This document shows, in pieces, positions 8,759 to 16,682 of a stretch of 64,000 bases of DNA. The notes beneath the pieces are model-generated. The model searched no databases. It saw only the letters and a list, made by a program, of their open reading frames with translations, and was not told the DNA's origin. The DNA comes from Undibacterium hunanense (GTDB lineage: Bacteria; Pseudomonadota; Gammaproteobacteria; Burkholderiales; Burkholderiaceae_D). Positions within the stretch are counted from its first letter, which is position 1. Each line of letters begins with the position of its first letter. Both the position numbers and the translations under genes were made by a program. Location of the stretch: positions 390,659 through 454,658 of the forward strand of contig NZ_JACOGF010000002.1 in the NCBI RefSeq assembly GCF_014284335.1, in the 5' to 3' direction.

Positions 8759-9097
8759 AGCCGGTATTTTAACAAGTGCCACAGTGTATTGTGGCATTAA
8801 TGATAAAAGCCATATGCATGACCAGAACGTATCTCGTCGTGTTGATGAAATGAGTTCTAATAAATTTCGAATAGAACTTATACTAAAAACAGTATAAACA
8901 TAGCCATAAAATTGCTGACAATCGTGTTTCGTGAATGCACCAGGGTGGCAGGTCTTTTGATGAGTCGCAGCAACATGTCTTGGTAAGCCATTGCAGCAGC
9001 TTGGCAAGATGGCACGTCACTTGCATTCACTAATCAGGTAAACAGAATAAACACGGGGCAGGCAAGGCCGGCCCGGCATTTCCCGGAGAACACCAGC
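8759..9097. other. Divergent intergenic region between the DUF817 gene and puuE
   Basis: About 340 bases without a gene. It contains TGATGAAATGAGTTCTAA (8843-8860), which shares its last 15 bases with the terminal inverted repeat of the MITEs at 15.0 and 52.2 kb, and an AGTTCTA/TAGAACT inverted repeat across 8852-8877. This may be a relic end of that element or a regulator site. Confidence 0.35.
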
Positions 9098-10048
9098 ATG
9101 TCCACACCCAATGATTATCCACGCGACCTGATAGGCTATGGCCGTCATCTGCCCCATGCGCAATGGCCGCAACAGGCCAGGATAGCGGTGCAGTTTGTAC
9201 TGAATTATGAAGAAGGTGGCGAGAACTGTGTTTTGCACGGTGATCGTGCATCCGAACAGTTCTTGTCCGAAATCGTTGGTGCGGCCGCTTATGAAGCGCG
9301 CCATATGTCGATGGAATCCATTTACGAATATGGGTCCCGCGCCGGGGTCTGGCGCATCTTGCGTGAATTTGAAAAGCGTCAATTGCCTCTGACCGTCTTT
9401 GGTGTGGCGATGGCTTTGCAGCGCCATCCGGAACTGACCACAGCCTTTGGCGAGCTTGGTCACGAAATCGCCTGTCATGGTCTGCGCTGGATACATTATC
9501 AGGGCATGGATGAAGTGACCGAGCGTGAGCACATGCAACAGGCAGTGCAAATCCTGCGCGAACTGACTGGCCAGGCGCCGCTGGGCTGGTATACCGGGCG
9601 CGATTCACCGAATACCCGCCGCCTGGTGGTGGAGCATGGCGGCTTTGCCTATGACGCTGATTATTATGGCGATGACCTGCCATTCTGGACCGAGGTGACC
9701 ACCAGCAGCGGTGAAAGCAAGCCGCACCTGGTGGTGCCGTATACGCTCGACAGCAACGACATGCGTTTTGCCACCCCGCAAGGCTTTAATACTGGCGATC
9801 ATTTCTATGATTATCTGAAAGACAGTTTTGACGTGCTGTATGCCGAAGGTGACCCGGACGGCGACAATGCACCAAAGATGCTGTCCATAGGCATGCATTG
9901 CCGCTTGTTGGGGCGGCCCGGTCGCTTCCGTGCCTTGCAGCGTTTCCTGGATTACCTGCAGGCCCATGACAAGGTCTGGATCTGCCGCCGCATCGACATC
10001 GCCCAACACTGGATGCAGGTGCACCCGTTCAACGCTACAAGACCTTGA
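9098..10048 (+). CDS. puuE: PuuE-type polysaccharide deacetylase family protein (putative allantoinase)
   Basis: A 316-residue NodB-fold protein with the features of the PuuE allantoinase branch: N-terminal DLIGYGRHLPHAQWP, VQFVLNYEEGGEN, SIYEYGSRAGVWRI, the HEIACHGLRWIHY histidine motif and GWYTGRDSPNTRRL. In this branch the protein is a metal-independent allantoinase that opens allantoin to allantoate in purine breakdown. No other ureide genes are adjacent, although an adenine/adenosine deaminase gene lies 9 kb away. The ATG follows CCCGGAGAACACCAGC. Confidence 0.88.
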   Translation: MSTPNDYPRDLIGYGRHLPHAQWPQQARIAVQFVLNYEEGGENCVLHGDRASEQFLSEIVGAAAYEARHMSMESIYEYGSRAGVWRILREFEKRQLPLTVFGVAMALQRHPELTTAFGELGHEIACHGLRWIHYQGMDEVTEREHMQQAVQILRELTGQAPLGWYTGRDSPNTRRLVVEHGGFAYDADYYGDDLPFWTEVTTSSGESKPHLVVPYTLDSNDMRFATPQGFNTGDHFYDYLKDSFDVLYAEGDPDGDNAPKMLSIGMHCRLLGRPGRFRALQRFLDYLQAHDKVWICRRIDIAQHWMQVHPFNATRP

Positions 10049-10138
10049 ACGATGGGAAGAGTGGGAATTCAGTTGAATCTGCAATCAAGCTTCGATATGG
10101 ATGGGATTATTTATTTAACCTGATGGAAAGGAAGAAAG

Positions 10139-11236
10139 ATGAAAATGCAAATGAAACACATGGCCCTGGCTGTTGCATCTTGCCTGCTGACCGGTAGCGC
10201 GCTGGCACAATCCAGTGTCACGGTGCAGGGGTTGGTCGATCTGTCCGTAGGTTCAGTCAAAATGAGTGGCGACAAGGCCAGCACGGCTGCCATCACACCC
10301 GGTGGCATGACCACATCATGGGTGGGCTTCAAAGGTGTGGAAGACCTGGGTGGCGGCTTGAAAGCGGAATTTGCACTGACCGCCTTCCTGCGTCCGGATA
10401 CCGGTGAATCTGGCCGCTTTGGTGGTGATACGATGTTTTCGCGTGACGCGAACATCGCTTTGGCAGGCAGCTTTGGCCGTGTTTCGCTGGGCCGTGATCT
10501 GGCACCCAGCTTTTTACCGGTAGTGATTTTTAATCCCTATGGTGATTCCTTTGACGTATCACCCCTGGTCTTGCATTGGTATGTGCCGTCGGGCGGTTTT
10601 GCGGCACGTACCTGGGCCAATTCGGCAGCGGGCGATTCGGGCTGGAGTAATGAAGTCATCTATAGCACGCCTAATTTCGATGGTTTCAGTTCGAATATGC
10701 ATTACCAGTTTGGTGAAAAGGCCGGTGATACCGGTACCCGCAATATCGGTTTGAATGCCCTGTACTTCAATGGCCCGTTTGCCCTGGGTGCTTTCTATCA
10801 AAAAGTGCAGGTATCCAATCCCACGGGTGGTTCTGCGATTGTCGATGCAACCGCTGCACCGGTGAGCTTTGCTTCCATCAATAACCAGACCGCATATTTT
10901 GTGGGTGCCAGTTATGACCTGACAGCGGCCAAGCTGTATGCGACCTATACCTCCAGCAAGAATGACACGGCAGCAGGCAAGCAAATGGATGACAAGATTT
11001 ACAGCCTGGGTGCCAAGATACCGGCAGGCGGTGGTGACATCTTGCTGGCCTATGCCAATACCAAGCGCAACGGGTCGCTGACTGCCAATACTGAGCTTAA
11101 GCGCGATACCATGTCTGCTGGCTATGACTATAACCTGTCCAAGCGCACCGATATCTACGGGGTGCTGATGAGTGACAAGATCAGTACGGCAGACCGTGCC
11201 ACCAGCGTGATTGCTGGCATACGCCACAGGTTCTGA
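10139..11236 (+). CDS. Outer-membrane porin of the betaproteobacterial type
   Basis: A 365-residue porin with a signal peptide ending in SALAQS (cut after about residue 23), then SSVTVQGLVDLSV, the standard first strand of Burkholderiales porins, and an ISxAxRxTSVIAGIRHRF C-terminus that ends in Phe as outer-membrane proteins require. GVKGxEDLGGGLKAEF-like and FGRVSLGRDLAP motifs match the family. It forms a diffusion channel, usually trimeric. GGAAAGGAAG precedes the ATG. It stands alone and ends in a good terminator. Confidence 0.92.
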   Translation: MKMQMKHMALAVASCLLTGSALAQSSVTVQGLVDLSVGSVKMSGDKASTAAITPGGMTTSWVGFKGVEDLGGGLKAEFALTAFLRPDTGESGRFGGDTMFSRDANIALAGSFGRVSLGRDLAPSFLPVVIFNPYGDSFDVSPLVLHWYVPSGGFAARTWANSAAGDSGWSNEVIYSTPNFDGFSSNMHYQFGEKAGDTGTRNIGLNALYFNGPFALGAFYQKVQVSNPTGGSAIVDATAAPVSFASINNQTAYFVGASYDLTAAKLYATYTSSKNDTAAGKQMDDKIYSLGAKIPAGGGDILLAYANTKRNGSLTANTELKRDTMSAGYDYNLSKRTDIYGVLMSDKISTADRATSVIAGIRHRF

Positions 11237-11258
11237 TTGTTTTCAGCATGAAAGGAAA

Positions 11259-11290
11259 AACCGTCATCTGAAAAAATGGCGGTTTTTTTT
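11259..11290 (+). terminator. Rho-independent terminator of the porin gene
   Basis: AACCGTCAT pairs with ATGGCGGTT (one G-U pair) around an A-rich loop, followed by eight Ts, about 20 bases after the porin stop. Confidence 0.8.
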
Positions 11291-11297
11291 ATTTGTC

Positions 11298-11324
11298 TGT
11301 CACAAACGGCTGAGCTGTTTCGTC
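11298..11324 (+). promoter_or_regulatory. ECF41-type promoter of the sigma factor gene
   Basis: TGTCACA (11298-11304), 16 bases, CGTC (11321-11324). This matches the -35/-10 motif described for ECF41 sigma factors. The same motif with the same spacing precedes the partner gene at 12285, so the sigma factor probably activates itself and its partner. Confidence 0.8.
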
Positions 11325-11354
11325 TTATCATGATGGACATAATAAATTGTAATC

Positions 11355-12254
11355 ATGATAAACCGCCTGCAAAGCTTTACTGACCATAAACCCCGTCTGT
11401 TCGGCATTGCCTACCGCATGCTGGCTTCACGCGCCGAGGCCGAAGACCTGGTGCAGAACACCTATCTGCGCTGGCATGCACTCAGTGAGGATGAAGTACT
11501 GCAAATCCGTGAACCGCAAGCCTGGCTGGTGACCGTCATCAGCCGTCTTTGCGTGGATAGACTGCGCGTGCTCAAGCGCGAGCGTGAAAACTATACCGGC
11601 CCCTGGTTGCCAGAACCCATGATAGAAGTCGATAGCCAGACGCCAGAACTGCTGGCTGAGTTCAGCAGCGATGTATCACTGGCCTTTTTGACCATGCTGG
11701 AACGTTTGTCGGCAGAAGAGCGGGCTGCATTTCTTTTGCATCAGGTCTTTGATGTCGATTACCCTGAGGTAGCCGGTATGCTGAACAAGACAGCAGCCGC
11801 CTGTCGTCAACTGGTACACAGGGCAAAGGAGAGGGTATTACAGGACAAGCCGCGCTTCCAGATCAGCCGCGATCACCACCGGCAATTGCTGCAGCGCTTT
11901 ACCTTGGCCGCCCAGAGCGGTGACTTAAAGGCTTTGAATACCCTGTTTGCTGATGACGCACAAATGATAGGTGACGGTGGCGGCAAGGTGGCTTCGGTCA
12001 ACCGCATCCTGCATGGGGTTGCACGCATATCCCGTTTATTCCATGTCATTTCCAGAACTTATCCCCAGCGCATGCAGTTTGTCGAAGTCAGCATCAATGG
12101 CGAACCTGGCTTGCTGCGTTTTATTGACGGCAAACTTGATGCCACCATTTCCATTGTCAGTGACGGTGAAAAAATCCTCGACCTGTATACTATCCGTAAT
12201 CCGGATAAATTGCAGGCGTATCAGGGTATGACTTTGCCTGCCACAACTATTTAA
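11355..12254 (+). CDS. ECF41-family RNA polymerase sigma factor with SnoaL-like C-terminal extension
   Basis: A 299-residue protein: sigma-70 region 2 (about 5-70, with FGIAYRMLASRAEAEDLVQNTYLRW), region 4 (about 105-160, with EERAAFLLHQVFDVDYPEVAGML), then a C-terminal domain of about 120 residues of the SnoaL/NTF2 type. That fused extension, in place of an anti-sigma partner, is characteristic of ECF41 and is known to modulate activity. Instead of a membrane anti-sigma gene, a carboxymuconolactone decarboxylase-like gene follows, again as in ECF41 loci. No clear ribosome binding site precedes the ATG. Confidence 0.92.
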   Translation: MINRLQSFTDHKPRLFGIAYRMLASRAEAEDLVQNTYLRWHALSEDEVLQIREPQAWLVTVISRLCVDRLRVLKRERENYTGPWLPEPMIEVDSQTPELLAEFSSDVSLAFLTMLERLSAEERAAFLLHQVFDVDYPEVAGMLNKTAAACRQLVHRAKERVLQDKPRFQISRDHHRQLLQRFTLAAQSGDLKALNTLFADDAQMIGDGGGKVASVNRILHGVARISRLFHVISRTYPQRMQFVEVSINGEPGLLRFIDGKLDATISIVSDGEKILDLYTIRNPDKLQAYQGMTLPATTI

Positions 12255-12284
12255 GAAATTATTTAAGAAATTATTCAGATAATC

Positions 12285-12311
12285 TGTCACAAACCGATTC
12301 TCCCCAGCGTC
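12285..12311 (+). promoter_or_regulatory. ECF41-type promoter of the AhpD-like gene
   Basis: TGTCACA (12285-12291), 16-base spacer, CGTC (12308-12311), identical in motif and spacing to the site upstream of the sigma gene. It lies between the sigma factor stop and the next ATG, which indicates separate, sigma-dependent transcription of the target gene. Confidence 0.8.
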
Positions 12312-12364
12312 TTATGGATGAAGAAAGCAATTTCGCTGACTCATCTTAAAACTGGAGAATTATC

Positions 12365-12808
12365 ATGACACTCAAACTGAATTTCCCTGGCCTTGCACCG
12401 GCAGCCTATCAAGCTCTGGCTGGCGTCAATACTGTCCTCGACAGCAGTAGTCTTGGCAAGTCTCTTATCGATCTGGTTTTTTTACGGGTTTCACAAATCA
12501 ATGGCTGCGCATTTTGCGTCGATAAACATGCGCATGATTTGCTCGAACATGGCGATAATTTCCAACGCCTGAACAGCCTGGTGTGCTGGCGCGAAGCGCC
12601 CTGCTTCAGCGAACGCGAAAAGGCCGCACTGGCCTGGAGTGAAGCGCTCACCGGTATCGCCGGCAAGCATGTTGATGAAGATCTTCAGCAAGAATTGCCG
12701 AAACATTTCACGGAAAAAGAACTGGTTGATCTGGCCTTTACCATTGGCCTCATGAATGCATGGAACCGGGTGGCAATTGCTTGTGGAAAAAGCTTTGCCA
12801 TGCGTTGA
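12365..12808 (+). CDS. Carboxymuconolactone decarboxylase/AhpD-like protein
   Basis: A 147-residue all-helical protein with the AhpD-type redox motif NGCAFCVDKHAHDL (C-x-x-C followed by H), a pattern used for peroxide or alkylhydroperoxide reduction. The family also includes decarboxylases, but the CxxC-x3-H version points to a thiol redox role. A GGAG sequence lies before the ATG. It is the presumed main target of the upstream ECF41 sigma factor, so the pair is likely a stress-response module. Confidence 0.9.
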   Translation: MTLKLNFPGLAPAAYQALAGVNTVLDSSSLGKSLIDLVFLRVSQINGCAFCVDKHAHDLLEHGDNFQRLNSLVCWREAPCFSEREKAALAWSEALTGIAGKHVDEDLQQELPKHFTEKELVDLAFTIGLMNAWNRVAIACGKSFAMR

Positions 12809-12833
12809 TTTATCCTGTTTTTCGTGGGATTAA

Positions 12834-13370
12834 CTAGCCACGGCTTTGATAAATAACTTTATCAAGGCCGGGTTCGCCATACGCATCTGCATTGCTCATG
12901 AAGTCATCGAAGGGCCCGACCTTGCTGATGGTCTGCCCCTGGCGAAAGACGATTTGCAGGCCCTGTTCTGCTTCCCAGTCACAATCGCATTCGATAGACA
13001 CATACACAGTCTTGTCACCATTCGGGCGCTGACATACCAGGGCTTCATCGCCAAACTGTATGTGTTGCCAGACATCGGCTGCGGTGGCAATGTGCACTAC
13101 ATCCAGTTTTTCGGATTTGCGGTAATTGGCCGTGTCCTGGTAATAAGCAAAAATCTCGGCTTCGGCCTTGTGCAGGATGGATGGGTCAAGCGCAATAAAG
13201 TGCGTGATAGTACTTTGATATGCTGCTTTGTTCGCTTCATCGGCCTCGTCATAGCCTTCCAGCAGGAAGGTGTAGGCTTGTTGATTCAGTGCAGGCACTA
13301 CAACAGCCTGGCTGATATACCAGCCATTTTCTTCATCTTTTTCCAGTGTTCCGAGGCCGGGAATTTGCAT
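12834..13370 (-). CDS. Uncharacterised protein resembling DUF6985
   Basis: About 178 residues starting at MQIPGLGTLEKDEENGWYIS; upstream codons in the same frame look non-coding. The N-terminal LGTLEKDEENGWYIS and the FLLEGYDEADE stretch resemble the DUF6985 family, a cytoplasmic domain of unknown function often seen in immunity-like or contact-system genes. No signal peptide or membrane segment. It is convergent with the AhpD-like gene. Confidence 0.65.
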   Translation of the reverse strand: MQIPGLGTLEKDEENGWYISQAVVVPALNQQAYTFLLEGYDEADEANKAAYQSTITHFIALDPSILHKAEAEIFAYYQDTANYRKSEKLDVVHIATAADVWQHIQFGDEALVCQRPNGDKTVYVSIECDCDWEAEQGLQIVFRQGQTISKVGPFDDFMSNADAYGEPGLDKVIYQSRG

Positions 13371-13534
13371 GGTCTGTCTTCCAGTTTTCTGATGCCGTTT
13401 GTTGATGTGTCGCCGTCTGTGGCCAATTGTGACTGATTGTGGCCGGAGGCTCACATGTTACGGCAAGGGGCTGTATTGTCCCATACAAGTCTGGCAGCAG
13501 GCGCATTGCGCTGGAAGCTGATGCTAATTTTCCT

Positions 13535-14749
13535 TTATTGCGTCGGCTGCTGCTGGACGCCGGTGGTGTCATACAATTGGATTTCATTCAGCAGATCAAA
13601 GCAGTTGGCCTGATCCGGGTTCAGACCTATCCGGAGTTTTTTATCATTGCTGTTCAGTTGCGCATGGTTGACCAGCAGGCGCATTTTGCTGATGAGGTCG
13701 GCAGTGTGCAGCAAATGGCCGAGTGGACTCCAGTCTATGGGCTTGCTGCCACCGGCTTGCTGTTGCAGGGCCAGGACTACATGGTCGGGGAATTCCCAGC
13801 GTTGGGCAATGCGGTAAGAAAGCGTGGCTGCCACCGATGAGAAGATGGCCTGGAAGCTGGCTGAATATTTAAATTTACCCTGTTCGCAAGTCTGGTCCAG
13901 CAGGCGGAAGGCGATAATCAGACCGACGTTTTTCATCAGCCCCGTCAAGAAGGCGTGGAAGGGGTCAATATTGCGGGCCAGGGTGTGGCAGGCGACCGCG
14001 CATTTTTCTGACTGGTTCCAGATATGCGGTGCTGCACGGCGAGTAAATTGTCCGGCGTTCAGGTTGATGATGGGGCGGAAGGCGACCTTGGCAATCACCA
14101 GCCGCAAGCCTTCTTCGCCCAGGATCATGACGGCTTTTTCCAGGCTGTTGATACGGTCTGCCGGGTTGTACAGGGCACTGTTGACGGTATTGATGACTTC
14201 GCCGACTAGCACCACGTCTTTCACAATCTGACGTGACAGTTCACCGGCAGAAATGGTTTTGCTGCGCAGGCTGTTCAACAGTTGCGGCACGACGCTGGGT
14301 ACGCGCGGCACGATGACGGCATCGTTCAGGTCAGACGCCAGCAATTTGTACAGCGCTTGCAGGATAACTTGTTCAGTTTCAAAGTTGCCGCCCTCACCCG
14401 GGTAACCCATGATCCAGTCAAAATAAAGACTGTCGATAGGTAGCGCCGGTTTCCAGGCAATGAGTTTCTCTGCGTGGGGTGCTGCAGTCGCAGGCGCAGG
14501 CGTAACACTGGCCAATACCGTGGCTGGCTGTGGATTGCTGTCTGCATCAGTCCCGGGCACAGCAGGTGCCGATGCTGGCGTGGCTATCGGTGTGGCTGCA
14601 GGGGTGGTCGCCCTGACCAGTGCTGCCGCTGCGCTCATCGCCGGTTCCGGCGTAGCCGCAGTCGCAGGCGGATTGGCCTGGCTGGTGCTTACCGGTACCT
14701 GATCACCACCAAACAGGCGGTTAAAGAATTTGCTCAGGGTATTCGACAC
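13535..14749 (-). CDS. HDOD domain protein
   Basis: A 404-residue protein. Residues 1-15 form a short amphipathic start, 20-95 are a low-complexity Ala/Pro/Thr linker, and about 125-390 form an HDOD domain, a catalytically inactive HD-like output domain (VPRVPSVVPQLLNSLRSKTISAGELSRQIVKD, then the SLEKAVMILGEEGLRLV motif). HDOD proteins act in signalling, often with c-di-GMP or two-component systems. No partner gene is adjacent. Confidence 0.85.
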   Translation of the reverse strand: MSNTLSKFFNRLFGGDQVPVSTSQANPPATAATPEPAMSAAAALVRATTPAATPIATPASAPAVPGTDADSNPQPATVLASVTPAPATAAPHAEKLIAWKPALPIDSLYFDWIMGYPGEGGNFETEQVILQALYKLLASDLNDAVIVPRVPSVVPQLLNSLRSKTISAGELSRQIVKDVVLVGEVINTVNSALYNPADRINSLEKAVMILGEEGLRLVIAKVAFRPIINLNAGQFTRRAAPHIWNQSEKCAVACHTLARNIDPFHAFLTGLMKNVGLIIAFRLLDQTCEQGKFKYSASFQAIFSSVAATLSYRIAQRWEFPDHVVLALQQQAGGSKPIDWSPLGHLLHTADLISKMRLLVNHAQLNSNDKKLRIGLNPDQANCFDLLNEIQLYDTTGVQQQPTQ

Positions 14750-14876
14750 GGTGTCCCTTTCACTTCAAACTAATCGGCCACGCAGGCCAGAGCTTTCAGT
14801 TTGTATATTTGCCTGGGGTGTGTCAATCCCAAGCCGGGCTTGCAAGGGCTTTCTTGCCGGCTTTTAACTTAAGTTG

Positions 14877-15027
14877 TCATTCTTCATCATTGAGCTGGGC
14901 ATTCAATCTGGCAATTTCGGCCATGATTTCTGCCGGAAACTCTTCCCTGGCCCATTCGCGGTATTCACCGGCAGCGTAAGCCAGGCCATTTTTATAGTAC
15001 ATGTAGGCATTCAGGCGATTACGTACA
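14877..15027 (-). pseudogene. 3' half of a gamma-carbonic anhydrase-like gene, cut off by a MITE
   Basis: An open frame reading into a TGA at 14877-14879 encodes the tail RNRLNAYMYYKNGLAYAAGE and on through EFPAEIMAEIARL to NDEE. It begins at the edge of the MITE at 15028. If the element and one copy of the TA are removed, this frame joins exactly to the end of the 15295-15726 frame (TQNN-Y-VRNRLNAY), giving a 195-codon gene. This portion now has no start of its own. Confidence 0.75.
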
Positions 15028-15297
15028 TAGAACTCATTTCATAAATAGGGATGAGTGCGAGCAAGGCGATTCGGGATGCAGTGCAAGGCGTGACGCGCAG
15101 CCAAGGCTGGTGCCTTGGCAAGTGGCACAACGCTGCAATGCGCCCGAATCGCCAGCTCCCGGAGGGTTTGCCTCATAACGTGTGCTGGACTGCGTTGGAC
15201 TCGTTGTCAATAGACCCGCTATTGACTGCCTCGTCCGCCTTGCCAGCCCACGTTATGAGGCAAACGCATCTCACCCCTATTTATGAAATGAGTTCTA
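15028..15297. mobile_element. MITE copy A (non-autonomous, TA target)
   Basis: A 270-bp element bounded by TA and a 27-bp inverted repeat starting AGAACTCATTTCATAAATAG (26 of 27 match). Inside are nested palindromes: GGCGATTCGGG/CCCGAATCGCC, GCCAAGGC/GCCTTGGC, GTTTGCCTCATAACG/CGTTATGAGGCAAAC and GTCAATAG/CTATTGAC. It has no plausible coding frame. A second copy lies at 52233-52523. TA duplication and TIRs suggest mobilisation by an IS630/mariner-like transposase located elsewhere. Confidence 0.85.
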
Positions 15298-15726
15298 ATT
15301 ATTTTGGGTGCGTACGACTTTGCCCGGCGTACCCATGACGATGGAATTATCGGGAATGACCGTACCTTCCTTCAGGAAGCTGTGGCCGGCAATAATGCAG
15401 TTGTTCCCTATCACGCAGCCATCCATGATGGTGGAATTGATGCCTATCAGGCAGTTATCCCCTATGGTGCAGCCATGGATGGTGCAATGATGGGTAATCG
15501 AACAATGGCTGCCTATGACGGTCGGGGTCTGGTCACCGATATGCAGCATGACAAAATCCTGGATATTGGTGTACGGGCCGATGATGATTTCCTTGTGTTC
15601 GGCCCGGGCCACCACATTGATCCAGATGGAGGCATTCTGCCCCACGCTGATCTTGCCATACAGTTGTGCCGTGTCATGCACATACACGGGTTGATCAAGT
15701 GTGACATCGGGACCAATGAAAGCCAT
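15295..15726 (-). pseudogene. 5' part of a gamma-carbonic anhydrase/LbH transferase-like gene truncated by the MITE
   Basis: About 143 residues from ATG 15726 (GAGAGG lies five bases upstream; the GTG two codons earlier is not used). The left-handed beta-helix hexapeptide repeats of the gamma-CA family are clear (IGPYTNIQDF, HIGDQTPTVIGSHCSI, GCTIGDNCLIGINSTI, IGNNCIIAGHSFLKEGTVIP). The frame ends at a TAG supplied by the MITE terminus, whereas the joined gene would run about 50 codons further. The beta-helix is complete, so the shortened product might still fold; loss of the C-terminal helix makes function doubtful. Confidence 0.8.
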
Positions 15727-15743
15727 AGACACCTCTCAGTATT

Positions 15744-15829
15744 CAAAAAAAACAGCAAAAAAAACAGCAAAAAAAACAGCAAAAAAAACAGCAGAAAAAA
15801 CAGCAAAAAAAACAGCAGGGAAAACAGCT
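15744..15829. repeat. Tandem 12-base repeat (AAAAAAAACAGC)
   Basis: About seven copies of a 12-base unit with minor changes (one AGAAAAAACAGC, one AGGGAAAACAGC) lie directly upstream of the gamma-CA start and downstream of the MAPEG gene stop. Long A-runs make slippage likely, so copy number may vary and alter the promoter or leader of the downstream gene. Confidence 0.9.
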
Positions 15830-15851
15830 AGTGAAATAACAGAATAGCGCT

Positions 15852-16283
15852 TTATGAATAAATGTGGTGAAGGTTGCCCACAGCGATCATCCAGCATACC
15901 ACCATACCAGACAGATACAGCATGGCACGCCAGGGTTGCAAACCGCGTAGGTAGACGATGGTATGCAGATAGCGTATCAGCACATAGCTGCCAAACAGCC
16001 AGTTGGCGCTGGACGCATCGCCTCCCAGCAAGACATAACTGAGCGCCAGCGCCAGAAACAGCGGCAGGTTTTCAACATCATTGCGCCAGACACGGGCGCA
16101 GCGCTGCACCAGCTCGGCTTCAGCTTCTACCAGACGCAGGCCAAACATGCCGGCGTCTTCTGGCAACAGATAGCGACGGCTGCGTATGCGGCTGATGACT
16201 TGCAGGGCACTTAACAGGCTGGCTTTCAAAAACAGCGCCAGCAAAGCCAGCACAAAGCTGGACAGGGCAGGGAAGGCCATCAT
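15852..16283 (-). CDS. MAPEG family membrane protein
   Basis: A 143-residue protein with four hydrophobic segments. The family signature is RNDVENLPLFLALALSYVL (about 67-86), preceded by VEAEAELVQRCARVWRNDVEN. MAPEG proteins are membrane glutathione transferase/peroxidase relatives; the bacterial substrate is unknown. Its start overlaps the upstream tautomerase gene stop by four bases (ATGA), so the two are translationally coupled. Confidence 0.88.
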   Translation of the reverse strand: MMAFPALSSFVLALLALFLKASLLSALQVISRIRSRRYLLPEDAGMFGLRLVEAEAELVQRCARVWRNDVENLPLFLALALSYVLLGGDASSANWLFGSYVLIRYLHTIVYLRGLQPWRAMLYLSGMVVCWMIAVGNLHHIYS

Positions 16284-16543
16284 TTGCCGACCTCTTCTTG
16301 TGTTGTGGCACGTGCGTTTCTGAGTGCGAGAAATTGTTCGATCTGGCCGGTGGATGGGCGAAAACCACTCATGGACCAGCTTTCTGCCTCAGTCTCCTGG
16401 ATATTGATCCAGACAGATTTCCTGAATTCAGGGTCACCCGCCCCCTCGATGTCCACCATGACATCGGCAATTCTTTCGAGTAATAACTGCTTTTGACCGG
16501 GGTTTAACATTCCTTTGATGGTGTGTATTTGTACGTAGGGCAT
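16280..16543 (-). CDS. 4-oxalocrotonate tautomerase-like protein
   Basis: An 87-residue protein starting MPYVQIHTIKGML. Pro at position 2 would become the catalytic N-terminal base after Met removal, as in the tautomerase superfamily. It continues through NPGQKQLLLERIADVM to the SVWINIQET strand. It probably isomerises a keto-enol substrate. It forms a two-gene operon with the MAPEG gene. Confidence 0.85.
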   Translation of the reverse strand: MPYVQIHTIKGMLNPGQKQLLLERIADVMVDIEGAGDPEFRKSVWINIQETEAESWSMSGFRPSTGQIEQFLALRNARATTQEEVGK

Positions 16544-16682
16544 GTGGGCTCCTGATTATGGTTGTGGCTATCACTGATGTACAGCGACAGCCCACAGCCG
16601 GTTAGTAAGAACCTGGATTGTGGCGGTCATGGAAAAGTTGTACCATTGGCTGAATCGACAAAAAAAGGTTTGAATTGGCCAT

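Noticed and set aside
15051..15338. A 95-codon frame through MITE copy A
   Set aside because: It spans the inverted repeats and both palindromes, has no matching counterpart of the same length in copy B, and lacks a ribosome binding site.
15744..15829. Possible CRISPR-like array
   Set aside because: Units are contiguous 12-mers without spacers, so this is a simple tandem repeat.
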